A stretch of DNA of 64,000 nt, from contig NC_088714.1 of NCBI RefSeq assembly GCF_963576615.1, positions 65,108,667 to 65,172,666 of the forward strand, read 5' to 3'. Source of the stretch: Watersipora subatra (lineage: Eukaryota; Bryozoa; Gymnolaemata; Cheilostomatida; Watersiporidae). The position numbers and the translations under genes are program-made. Below are positions 51,901 through 59,139 of the stretch, piece after piece. The stretch's first letter is position 1, and every line of letters starts with the position of its first letter. The notes beneath the pieces are model-generated. The model was not told where the DNA came from and made no database searches. It was given only the letters and a program-made list of their open reading frames with translations.

Positions 51901-54900
51901 CTGCGAATTTATATATTCCTCCAGTTCTAGACTATTTGAATTTAAATTTAATTCCTTGTTTTTTAATTAGTAATTAAAAATCTATATGTGTTGACTATCA
52001 TGCTATGCAGCTATTAATAGAACTCTCGTAAGTTAGGATTTGTACCGCTCAAACAGCAGGTCATCATTAGCTACGCTATAAAAATTTTATACTAAAAGCT
52101 CACAAACTTGTTGCTTGTAGAGAAATTTATATTGATGGATCTGTAGATAGTTTCTAAACCACCCTTATAATGATTTTTCGCACTTTAATAGTCATCACAA
52201 ATCAGAGTATTTAGAAACTTATCACTGGATGTTAAACCTGCAAGTTAATACCCTGAGACTTCGTCAATAGTCCTTCAGAATTCGGGTCAATAGAAATTCA
52301 AACAGAAAAATTATTTTATCAAAAGTTTTGAAAATTAATTAAGTCGTTATTCATTTTATGGCGATACCAACAACAAAAAATAAAAATGGGATCTACATAG
52401 TATTTTGTCACAAATTGCCAGCTCATAGCTTAGTTTTTTCAGAATTTTTTGAAGGATCATAAAACAAATAAAAGCTCTGATGGATTGTGTAAATTCATCT
52501 TTTTCTTGCTTTCTACCATTTTTATTATTTGTTTGAGCAGATATTTTTTTCACAAATGATAGATAATGACACCTAATGACAAGTGACAACAACCAATGAC
52601 AGATGCTGACACCTAATGACAGGTGACAACAACCAATGACAGATGATTACAACCAATGACAGGTGATGACCAAAGCAAATCACCACTGGCCAACTTTCAA
52701 AGCAAAGTTTATTCGTAATAGTGTAAGTTAAACTAAAATGGTTTCCCGATGTAAGCGTACATACAATGAATAACATATATGTTATTATGACTGATGGTTT
52801 AAGCTGTGGAAGTCATCGCATAGTATTTTACTGGCTTCCTTAAGTTAACCTTCAGCAGTACCTAGCAATAGTTTCAAGTAATTCTACTAGGCAAATGTCT
52901 GCTAAATAAGGCCTTGCCAACCCTGCAAGGACAGTCTTAACTGCTAACAACACTGTAATAGCAATTTGAAAAGGTTATTTTCAGTATATCTCCAGGTGAA
53001 AGACAAGCTATTTTTTATCAGCGATGCATTTATAAACTCACCGTGGGGAAGAACTCTTTGCAAGTATTGCTGTCGGTTGTGAGAGTGCTGCCTGTTGCTG
53101 AGGAAAAGTGATTTTCATTTTCTCTTGAAGAGACAGATGTGTTTGTCTTTGCGGAAGAGCTGCAATAAATGCTGGTCTTCGAAGAAAGGAAGGCGCTACC
53201 ATTTGTATGAGAACTGTGAGGGTTGATGACTGTAATATCAGAGTCACTCCCATCATCTCTTGCTCTACTGAAGACTTCTGCAGCAAAGAGCCACACAATA
53301 TACAGCAAAGCAAATTAAAATATCTATCAATAAAATGATAAATGATATCGGAAAGTTATGTTACCAGTGGCCACTAACAGGTTTAGCGGCAGTTAGCGGT
53401 TTACTAAGCAGAGCTTAACAGATGTCATGAGATTACAGGTTCTAGACCAGCCAAAGATTCTTAACTTTTCTAGATATTTTGAGCGAGTTAGCTATTCTTA
53501 GTTATAATTTTTCAGTAAATTCTACTAACAGGAAAAAAATTTTTCTAATCTAGAATCAGCTTGCAGGCAGGAAGTTCTCTAATAAAGCATAATGCATTCG
53601 TCTGGCAAACCTTGCCAATGACATTCCTGCCTTATCAAATGACCAGATTAAAACCTGTGGGGGCTACGTGTACTCTTACATGCCAGAGCCTTAAAACCAA
53701 AGGTAGTTTTTAAAGAAGCTCCTTAACCACAGCCCTCCCTTTCATCTCAATAGCCGGTGAATCTGATTAGACAAGTCCAACCAGTCACATTAGCTAAGCA
53801 ATGGAAGTAAATGTGGGAAGTAAATGGAACAACATTCAGCCATTCAAACTGTCATTCTTTAATGTTATCCGCAATTATTTCAATATAATGTTATTATTAC
53901 AGGGTGATTGTGACCGCAACCGTATTGATATGTGGGTTCTCTTGCAGCAATCAGATGCAGGCATTTGCAACCTTCTTACAACCTTCAAGTTAGTTTGAGT
54001 CATTAGCTCTGAAAAATATTTTTGCCATAGGCAGTTAGTTACCTCTTGAAATAATGCTTTTATCTTAAAAGAGTTTCTTATCTAATTGAAACTATCGGTA
54101 GAATATTTGTTAGGCTTATTCCTCAATAGGACATTGGATGGCAGCTTAATGTGCTAGCAGCGCTGCCTCTATCCAATGCTGCCTCTATTCAATGCTGCCT
54201 CTATGCAGAGCTGTCTCTATGCAGAGCTGCCTCTATGTAGTGCTGACTCTATGCAATGCTGCCTCTCTGTAGAGCTGCCTCTATGTAGGGATGTCTCTAT
54301 GCAAAGCTGCCTCTATGCAGAGCTGCCTCTATTCAGTGCTGTCTTTATGCAGAGCTGCCTCTATTCAGTGCTGTCTCTATGCAGAGCTGCCTCTATGTAG
54401 TGCTGACTTTATGCAGTGCTGCCTCGATTCAATGCTGCCTCTATTCAATGCTGCCTCTATGCAGAGCTGCCTCTATGCAGTCGGCCTCTATGCAGTGCGG
54501 CCTTTATCCAGTGCTGCCTTTTTGCAGTCTAGTCTTTATCCAGTGCTGCCTCTATGCAGTGCTACCTTTATCCAGTGCTGCCTCTATCCTGCACTACTGA
54601 GCATTGACAACCGTTTTGATATTTAGTAAACTCTAGAGCTGTGAGAATGAGAGCTGTCTATTGATTATATTCCTCACGCCAATCATAATTTGTAAACAAA
54701 AGAACAAAAATTCGAGTTTTTTCTTATCAAGCTAAATGAATATAACATAAGCTGAAAACTACAGTTCTATAAAACTGAAGTATGTGATAGACTGTGGCCT
54801 TTAAAATCGCATTGATCAAAGTCTAGTCTATACTGCGAATGATTCCCGAACACAAACATAGCCTGGGATAAGTTTAGAGATTATAAATTGTAATAGCTTT

Positions 54901-57900
54901 CGTATTTTTTTACCTTTTAAAAAACTTCAATAAATAGATAAGTTAGATCTATATGGCTCTTGAGAACTATAAACAATTTATAGCTTTCATTGAAATAACT
55001 TTAGAAAACTAATAAGCTGAAAAAGTATTGAAATATGAATTCCAGTTTCCAGACTTCGAGTTCACCTGCTGTAGTATGTATATGTGTAGAATAACGTCAC
55101 TCTTGAACATCTAATTGTGTCATTTTTTGAGACTTTCCTTAATTAATAAAAGTGAAACGTGACAAAAAAATCGTCATCGACTAGCATTTTATGAAAAACT
55201 ACATTTATCATTTAAAACGGTAGTTGCCTTCTCTTAGGGTATCTAAGATATCGTTGCTTGATCCAAAAGTGGCCTAGGTCTGAAGGCCGTGCTGGGTGAA
55301 ATAATAAAGTTTCTTTATTATTTGGATGTTTTATGTTATTATTTGTCTGCAGCGTGACGCACGCGATATTGACAATTGAAATCTTTATGGCAATATATTA
55401 TTCAAATGTGAGATATAGCGATAATCATGATGACATTTAGAACAAAATGAGACAGATAAAGTTATTTATTCAAGCCTAAATCGGCATGCTGATTTATGTC
55501 TCGGTAAACCTTGACAAAGGGCAGTCTTCAGAATTGGCTTCGATTGCCAGTTTAAGACTTCCAACTTATTTGACTGAAGACTTCCAAAAATGTTTGTTAT
55601 TTATAATGTTTATATTATTTAAACAAAATTACGCTCGATCATTCCTAGACCTTGTAGTTCTATTATCGAAACATAGAAGTGCTTCCTTGACTGAAGATTT
55701 TACAGAGTCTAAAAAAGGCAATGAAATAACAGCCCATTTGTAAGTGTTTATTTATAGAATTTAATTAAAAGAAAAATTAAATTAAGAAAAAAATTAGCCT
55801 TACTATGAAATACCTGATGCATTATTATGAATAACTTTCAAACAATAAAAGAAGGCAAATTGAAATGTTCAAATGCTTTTTCAACTAATAGTTTTGAGAT
55901 ATTTTTCCTTGCAAATCCTTCTTTAACAAATTAATAACTTGTATGCCAAATTTACAGATATTGTATCAAAATTTTCATTTACTAACATAAACAATGACTT
56001 AGTTATAAAATGTTTAGGTATGTCAAAATATAATTTACTTACAAAAATTAAACTTCATAAATAACAAATGTAAAATAAGAGTGATGGTGTAAATAAGAGC
56101 TTAATATTATAATTTCAAAAACTAAAGATACAAACTGACCGAATGATTTGAAGTATTTATTTTAAAAGCCAAGGCTACAGATTGGTCAAGTGGTTTGAGG
56201 TATCAATTTTAAAAGCTAAGGCTACAGATTGGTCAAGTGGTTTGAGGTGTCAGCTTTAAAATGTTCAGGCTACAAATTTGTCAACTGATTTATATATCAA
56301 TTTTAATTGGGCAGCATTTTTCAAGGACTAATATTCTATTGATATATTTAGGTGCGTAGTTGGTCCACCTGACAGCGGGCAATCAACTAGGCTACAGAAA
56401 TGTGTCTCCAACTACTGAGTTTACACCTTTTTGTTTTACTTTTAAAATTGTAGTTGTAACCGATTACTGTTTCTATTTTTGACATTTGATCGCATGGGTA
56501 GACAGCGATGTCTTGGTGGGTGGTAGCCACTGGTGTGCCTATCTAATGTGACAAGTGAGGATATAATTAAATGTTTTCAAAGCAGATGTGTTGCCATGGT
56601 GATTAGATATATTGCTGATAGAAAACATCTCAGACACTTACATGCCAGAAATTTGAGTTCCACCAATTTTTCCATGAGTTCCACCAGTTCCACATCAATA
56701 TAATCTTTTCCTCTTTTTCTACTTTTTGAACTGGATGCCAAAAATATCTTTTGGTTTTATTAAATAGAAGCAAATCTTATATTTTAAAAGCGTTAGTAGG
56801 GCTAAACATTGCATAGATTTTCTGAAATACTATTAATTTTAGAAACCAAAGGTTATAGAACTGGCTCAGCTAGCATTTAGGTTTGGTTGGATTTCACCCC
56901 TTTGCTCCTCAAAGGACTCCTCAAATGTCGGGAAACAGTTTTTGTTAAAATATCAATAGAAGTTGGATTTTTCAGATTGTAATAAAATTCTAGGAAACAA
57001 ATTGTCAGTATCCTAAAAATTAATACAGTGAAACATGGATAACTCAAACTTCACGGGACCGAGCGAAAGTGTTTGAGTTATCAGAGCGTTCGAGTTATCA
57101 GAGCACAGTCACAAGTGAATGTATTTATTAGTAGATACATATACAAACTACATGTATATATAAAACTAAAGTATAGGTTGTTTGTTGTAAGTTAAAGGGC
57201 ATCTGATGTAGAGTTTTTTAAAGTATTTATCAGAAAGTATAGATACATGTATTTTTATACACTTGAGATTTGTGTGTTGTTTTAGGTGATGTGACTGCCA
57301 GAACTTTTTCAGATTAAAATTGGCAAAACCTAATCGCGATTAAAACGCTCAGAAGACATTTTTTCTTCTGAGTGTTTTACTCGAGATCAATTTTGCCAAT
57401 TTTAATCTTAAAACATCTTGTCAGTCACATAACCTAAAACTGCAAACAAATCTCAGCCCAATAGAAAAATATCTATTCTTTCTGATAATTTTTAAAACTG
57501 GACATGAGTAAACATTTATGACCAATGCAAAAAAGCATGCTTTACATCTGATCAGTTGTTTCATTTAAAAAACTTATCGAGTGTAGTCTGTGACAAGGTA
57601 TTTTTTTGACAAAGATCAACAGTGTGACTTATTGTAGAAATAGATTTTAAACAGTTATTATAGTCCTTAAAAACTTGTTAGCCTTTTCTAACAAAATTGG
57701 CCCATCGATAGGTACGCCTTCACTACACACTTGTCTAAACCAAGTCAATAATACACCATCCAAATCATCGTGCGACGTTGAACGATCTCTTAGCCTTTAT
57801 GAATTTTGGTCACATAACGATCTTATTCTTTCTTTTTGTTTAATCCATGTTGACACTGTACTTTTTGGAAGATTTTCTCTTTTTGATAATGCTGATAGCT

Positions 57901-59139
57901 TTTGTTCTGCTTCGATTTCCTCGAGTACTTTAAGTTTGTCAGAAGGTTGCTACGCTTTTCTTTGCTTGCGTGATGCCATCGTAAAGCGGATGTCTGTTGT
58001 AGCGGACGCCAAGCCACGAGCCTATTTGTGACATTTTATTTTTATGTATCCGCATATAATCACTGTTAAAATATGTTTTTTGCATGCTGTGTCTATCTTT
58101 ATTAAATTTGTATCGCTAATACCTTCCAATGTTTATAGCTTGGCCGTAACTAAGCGAGCGTCTTAGCGACCCTATTAATCATTTTTATACGATTTCTTTT
58201 TCGGTTCCATTATACGGTATGGGGGAAATTATACGTACACTATACGCGTACTAAAAGCGCTTTCGTTAAGAAAGCAGAGTAGTTTCAGCTCCGCGACTAG
58301 TGGAAACTCCTTCGAAATAAATTGAACGGAAACCGTTTGTGAATTCGGCAAAAAACTGTTCGAGTTAACGGTGCCGAGGTCGAGTTATATAAAGCCATTT
58401 ATCATTGCGTGGGAACGGACCAAGCAAATCCATTCGAGTTAACCATGTGTTCGCTATATCCGAGGGCGAGTTATCCATGTTTCACTGTACATATACAGTA
58501 TATAGACATATTGTATATAGTTTTATATGAATAATAGAAAAAATATTAAGAAGAAAATAAATTTTCAGTAAAAGCGTTACAAATCTGTTTCGTGTGATGC
58601 ACACCTCAGGCGCGGTTTGACTAAAGATTTTAGTCAAACCGCGCCTGAGGAGTGCATCACACGAAACAGATTTGTAGAGCTTTTACTGAAAATTTACTTT
58701 CTTCTCAATTTTTTTTCTATTATTTGATATTCCACTAATTATCTTTTTGGTTTTTAGTGTAGAGTTCTCTTTTTATATGCTTTTGCACCTGTTTTTAGTT
58801 ATTATACTTATATATAAATATATATACAAACATATATATATGCATATAACATATATATTATATATTAGTAAGTCCTTTATTTGTAAGAGAGGAAAATTTA
58901 TGAAAAATAAATAATAGGGCCTGATGGGCATTTCTTCTCTCTTTTTTGCGTCATATCTCTGGCTTGACGTCAGCTCTAAACGCAAAGGGTATTTGGGTCA
59001 TCAATTTGCCCAAAACAGGCAGAAATAAATAAACCATGACAGTAGCAAGCTTATGAAGAGTTGTGTTACCTGGCAGTGTTGAAAGCCTTGCTGGGGTCTG
59101 CTGGCCAGAGCTCTCAGTCATCAGGGTGCAAGCCATTGG
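24674..59139 (-). CDS. bcl11: BCL11/CTIP-family zinc-finger transcription factor (8 exons; possibly partial at the 5' end)
   Basis: Minus-strand exons in transcript order: 59139-59070, 53277-53042, 41960-41903, 38591-38463, 38148-37961, 36383-36205, 28171-27999, 24909-24674 (stop TAG). All junctions are GT-AG and all phases join. From the ATG in the first listed exon the product is 421 residues. The core is a triple zinc finger at residues 221-295, split over three exons: C221/C224/H237/H241, then C249/C252/H265/H269 with [12 protein letters not shown], then C275/C278/H291/C295. The strings [15 protein letters not shown] and [12 protein letters not shown] are hallmarks of the last three fingers of BCL11A/B, zinc-finger regulators that act in the nucleus on neural and blood cell fate in vertebrates. 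Upstream residues are Ser/Asp-rich and probably disordered. The CCHC finger and other N-terminal fingers of BCL11 are not in the window. Confidence 0.82.
25219..25652. mobile_element. Non-autonomous DNA transposon (MITE), 434 bp
   Basis: Imperfect terminal inverted repeats: left AAGGTGAGTTTACACCAGGA, right (read inward on minus) AAGGCGCATTTACACCAGGA, continuing with further matches for about 25 bases. Flanks TAAAACTC and AAAAACTA could be a degraded 8-bp target duplication, as in hAT elements. No coding capacity. It lies in the last intron of the BCL11-like gene. Confidence 0.65.
26010..26140 (+). repeat. Pyrimidine-rich low-complexity tract
   Basis: Dominated by TTTCTC and TTTAT strings; no other feature seen. 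Confidence 0.6.
27415..27845. mobile_element. PIF/Harbinger-like MITE, 431 bp, with TAA target duplication
   Basis: The left end AAGCTGGTTCACATTATAT and right end (read inward on minus) AAGCTGGTTCACAATATAT form near-perfect inverted repeats. Both are flanked by TAA (27412-27414 and 27846-27848), the 3-bp duplication typical of PIF/Harbinger insertions. Inside is a 14-base-arm palindrome at 27708-27742 (GTTGGGAAAGTTTG and its complement). A 60-codon minus-strand frame inside matches nothing I recognise. Confidence 0.75.
27999..28171 (-). CDS. bcl11: BCL11-like exon with second half of zinc finger 3
   Basis: The acceptor cttcgtgttttag joins TC from the previous exon to G, restoring ...[12 protein letters not shown] and completing the third finger as C2HC. 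The exon continues [17 protein letters not shown] and a Ser/Gln-rich segment to a GTAAGT donor at 27998-27993. Confidence 0.85.
29150..29232 (+). repeat. TTTA-rich microsatellite
   Basis: Irregular runs of TTTA and TTTTA. Confidence 0.7.
29505..30528. mobile_element. hAT-like non-autonomous element, about 1.0 kb
   Basis: The left end TAGAGTTGCTTCGATT and the right end read inward, TAGAGATGCTCCGATT, are inverted repeats followed on both sides by TATCGG-rich sequence. This end type is common in hAT-derived repeats. No transposase is visible and the flanking 8 bases do not match, so the copy is old or the ends are slightly off. Confidence 0.6.
30674..30756 (-). mobile_element. tRNA-derived SINE head fragment
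   Basis: The minus strand reads GTGTAGCTTAATGGTTAGG, like an A box, then GAAGGTTCTGCTC, a degraded B box, at tRNA-like spacing. No complete tail was found. Confidence 0.35.
32073..32528 (+). repeat. 27-bp minisatellite
   Basis: About 17 units containing AGTTATCTTAGCATGGGCAT, with GTTAGG/GTTAAG/GTTGAG variants and one unit lacking GC. It lies in the intron between the BCL11-like exons at 36205 and 28171. Frames stay open because 27 is a multiple of three; I do not call a gene. Confidence 0.93.
33458..33660 (+). mobile_element. DNA-transposon end remnant (TACCGTACTTTTCGGACT type)
   Basis: TACCGTACTTTTCGGACTAT resembles the end of a widespread animal DNA-transposon repeat. It is followed by two direct copies of a 24-base block (ATCTCCGGTTAGTGCG and ATCTCTGGTTAGCGCG). 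I did not find the opposite inverted end, so this is a one-ended fragment. A GACA-rich SINE tail fragment sits just before it (33400-33455, minus). Confidence 0.4.
34828..35379 (+). pseudogene. Degenerate transposon ORF with repeated ARRAETAEQ motif
   Basis: One frame from ATG 34828 to TAA 35377-35379 (184 codons) is broken by three internal stops. It still encodes about six copies of a roughly 23-residue repeat centred on [13 protein letters not shown] and ends [15 protein letters not shown]. Similar Ala/Arg/Glu repeats occur at the N-terminus of some Helitron-type and other transposon proteins; that link is from memory and weak. A 9-base-arm hairpin (GTACTGCTT and complement) lies just before the ATG at 34801-34826. 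Confidence 0.5.
36205..36383 (-). CDS. bcl11: BCL11-like exon: zinc finger 1 (part), finger 2, finger 3 (part)
   Basis: The acceptor acggttgtttcag precedes [15 protein letters not shown], which completes the finger begun by CEFCGK in the previous exon. The TGEKPFQ linker and the full second finger follow, then CRIC of the third. The donor is TC|GTAAGT at 36204. This is the most diagnostic exon for BCL11. Confidence 0.93.
37165..37268 (+). repeat. 39-bp tandem repeat, about 2.7 units
   Basis: The unit contains CTAGTACCCTGACATATAGG; copies start 39 bases apart. Confidence 0.85.
37278..37633 (+). repeat. 14-bp minisatellite with palindromic core
   Basis: About 25 units of CTGTACAGTTACAC with ACTTG variants. 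Each unit contains the 8-base palindrome CTGTACAG. It lies in the 1.6-kb intron before the main zinc-finger exon. Confidence 0.93.
37961..38148 (-). CDS. bcl11: BCL11-like exon ending in the first finger's CxxC
   Basis: The acceptor catttttacag joins T from the previous exon to GT (Cys). The exon encodes [20 protein letters not shown] and a Leu-rich stretch, and ends SGQCEFCGK exactly at the donor AAG|GTGAGC. The finger is therefore split between its cysteines and histidines by a phase-0 intron. Confidence 0.9.
38306..38441 (+). repeat. TAC/TACTAGC trinucleotide-based microsatellite
   Basis: Runs of TAC with interspersed TAGC. It fills nearly half of the 314-base intron between the BCL11-like exons at 38463 and 37961. 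Confidence 0.9.
38463..38591 (-). CDS. bcl11: BCL11-like exon whose 5' edge lies in a minisatellite
   Basis: The frame encodes [18 protein letters not shown] and on to [11 protein letters not shown], then donor T|GTAAGT. The acceptor chosen (atgcaatgcag|GC) gives the phase needed by the exon at 41903. A second acceptor ten bases inward (cttgttcag|AAG) would not join that exon in frame. The first ten bases of the exon derive from the adjacent 21-bp repeat. Confidence 0.75.
38592..38843 (-). repeat. 21-bp minisatellite with in-frame splice acceptors
   Basis: Twelve 21-bp units abut the exon at 38463-38591. On the minus strand a typical unit is TTTGTTCCTATGCAATGCAG plus one base: a pyrimidine-rich run followed by AG. 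About ten of twelve units keep the AG. The whole array is open in the exon's frame and would add NAGLFLC-like seven-residue blocks if an upstream unit were used as acceptor. Confidence 0.9.
40970..41333 (+). repeat. 12-bp minisatellite
   Basis: About 30 units of CTATATCACAGG with CACAAG and CTGTATC variants. The ISQA-repeat reading frame over it is a composition artefact. Confidence 0.93.
41505..41595 (+). repeat. 27-bp tandem repeat, 3.4 units
   Basis: Copies containing ATCTACTGCTGCCACTACAG start at 41505, 41532, 41559 and 41586. Confidence 0.9.
41903..41960 (-). CDS. bcl11: BCL11-like 58-base exon
   Basis: The acceptor attcgtgcag and donor ACAG|GTGAGT bound 58 bases. Only one frame is open ([19 protein letters not shown]). 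That frame enters in phase 0 and leaves in phase 1, exactly what the neighbouring exons need. Confidence 0.65.
42659..42747 (+). repeat. 27-bp tandem repeat, three units
   Basis: The unit contains ATTAGGTGCTGCCTTAACCC. Confidence 0.85.
42865..43032 (+). repeat. 42-bp tandem repeat, four units
   Basis: Copies start at 42865, 42907, 42949 and 42991 and contain CTATACGGGAACATACCC. Only a few bases differ between units. Confidence 0.92.
43761..43988 (+). mobile_element. tRNA-derived SINE, copy B (228 bp)
   Basis: Starts ACTAGTACGCTGACAG and ends CTTTTATTATAGTAGAGATT. The B-box-like GAGTTCGAGTCCC is followed by AAGCAATCTTTTTCGC. It has exactly the same length as the copy at 50181-50408 and shares its start, B-box region and tail. 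Confidence 0.7.
44150..47410. other. AT-rich intron sequence, no recognised feature
   Basis: Part of the 11-kb intron of the BCL11-like gene. A small GC-richer patch at 46597-46720 contains a short frame beginning [15 protein letters not shown], but nothing supports it as a gene. Confidence 0.4.
47411..48332 (+). repeat. 15-bp minisatellite with a 315-bp higher-order repeat
   Basis: About 61 units of AAAATGGCTGATTAT with GCT/ACT and GAT/GCT variants. A block of 21 units (315 bp) is duplicated: the marker ATTATTAAATGG falls at 47887 and 48202, and AAGATGG at 47845 and 48160. The MADYK-repeat reading frames are composition artefacts in an intron. Confidence 0.95.
48340..50180. other. AT-rich intron sequence with a CTGT microsatellite
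   Basis: No coding exon seen. A short (CTGT)n run at about 49690-49712 adjoins a GC-richer stretch to 49860 that may be an old SINE in minus orientation; its A and B boxes are not clear. Confidence 0.35.
50181..50408 (+). mobile_element. tRNA-derived SINE, copy A (228 bp)
   Basis: Starts ACTAGCACACTAGCAG and ends TTTTTATTATCATAAAGATT. A-box-like GGTTTAGTGGTAG and B-box-like GAGTTTGATTCTC are followed by AAGCAATCTTTTTCCC. It is co-linear with copies B and C. Confidence 0.7.
52563..52670 (+). repeat. About 40-bp tandem repeat, 2.5 units
   Basis: Built from CCAATGACAGATG and CCTAATGACAGGTGACAACA blocks. Confidence 0.8.
53042..53277 (-). CDS. bcl11: BCL11-like Ser/Asp-rich exon
   Basis: The acceptor tctttgctgcag and donor ACG|GTGAGT bound 236 bases. 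The frame used reads [18 protein letters not shown], then a Ser/Thr/Asn-rich stretch to KEFFPT. It enters in phase 1, matching the exon at 59070. A second frame is also open, but it does not fit that phase. The sequence looks disordered, as expected for the region before the BCL11 C-terminal fingers. Confidence 0.7.
54157..54597 (+). repeat. 16-bp minisatellite
   Basis: About 27 units of AGCTGCCTCTATGCAG with TGC, TTC and TCC variants. Overlapping Cys/Leu-rich frames are artefacts. Confidence 0.93.
54620..57020. other. AT-rich intron sequence with one degenerate repeat
   Basis: At 56122-56310 a 47-48-bp unit containing GGCTACAGATTGGTCAAG recurs about four times with divergence. Otherwise nothing recognised. 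Confidence 0.5.
57200..57515. mobile_element. Fold-back (palindromic) element nested in the Tigger copy
   Basis: Long arms with a centre near 57360: AGATTAAAATTGGCAAAA at 57319 is mirrored by TTTTGCCAATTTTAATCT near 57405, and GTTTTAGGTGATGTGACTG by CAGTCACATAACCTAAAAC. Matching continues outward to TATCAGAAAG and its complement. It interrupts the Tigger coding side, so it inserted later. Confidence 0.7.
57670..57979 (-). pseudogene. Tigger transposase, N-terminal fragment with stops
   Basis: From ATG 57979-57977 the minus strand encodes MASRKQRKA, then TAG at codon 10, then [20 protein letters not shown] and [14 protein letters not shown]. This is a CENP-B/pogo-type helix-turn-helix. A second stop follows, then [20 protein letters not shown], the start of the CENP-B-type second DNA-binding domain. 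The DDE catalytic domain is missing. It cannot make active transposase. Confidence 0.85.
58532..58722. mobile_element. Fold-back element with about 90-base arms and a 4-base loop
   Basis: The left arm (TTTTCAGTAAAAGC ... CGCGGTTTGACTAAA) is mirrored by the right arm around GATT at about 58626. Arms match almost fully over 65 bases and more loosely to the AATAGAAAAAA ends. It lies just outside the Tigger copy. A transcript would fold into a long hairpin. Confidence 0.85.
58641..58680 (+). ncRNA. Hammerhead-ribozyme-like core in the fold-back element (type I, short stem III)
   Basis: The right arm reads CTGAGGA (fits CUGANGA, 58645-58651), stem II GTG-CATCA-CAC (58652-58662), GAAA (58663-58666), stem III ACA-GATT-TGT ending in the NUH triplet GTA (58674-58676). 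Cleavage would follow 58676. Stem I (GCGC with GAGC) has one mismatch. The mirror arm has T instead of the last core A and should be weak or dead. Type I hammerheads with very short stem III are known from Penelope-like elements and retrozymes. Activity is not shown here. Confidence 0.4.
58790..58866 (+). repeat. AT microsatellite
   Basis: Imperfect TATATA runs. Confidence 0.8.
59070..59139 (-). CDS. bcl11: BCL11-like first exon in the window (may hold the start codon)
   Basis: The acceptor ctttcctttaccag precedes CCAATGGCTTGC, and the donor is CCAG|GTAACA. Of three frames only one is open: (P)[18 protein letters not shown]. It leaves in phase 1, matching the exon at 53277. The ATG is the fourth base of the exon, so this could be the first coding exon of a short isoform with a spliced 5' leader, or an internal exon of a longer gene whose 5' exons lie beyond 64000. 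Confidence 0.6.

Larger units (their letters stand above)
57026..58487 (-). mobile_element. Tigger (pogo-type) DNA transposon, internally deleted, 1462 bp
   Basis: Perfect 20-base terminal inverted repeats, CAGTGAAACATGGATAACTC, are flanked by the TA target duplication (57024-57025 and 58488-58489) typical of Tc1/mariner-pogo insertions. Further GAGTTAT-type subterminal repeats lie at both ends. The inside holds a broken transposase N-terminus and a nested fold-back element. It lies in an intron of the BCL11-like gene. Confidence 0.9.

Noticed and set aside
57675-58031. 118-codon plus-strand frame
   Set aside because: It is the antisense of the recognisable Tigger transposase fragment.
58562-58626. 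Second hammerhead on the minus strand of the fold-back
   Set aside because: The core reads CTGAGGT, lacking the last A of CUGANGA; likely inactive.
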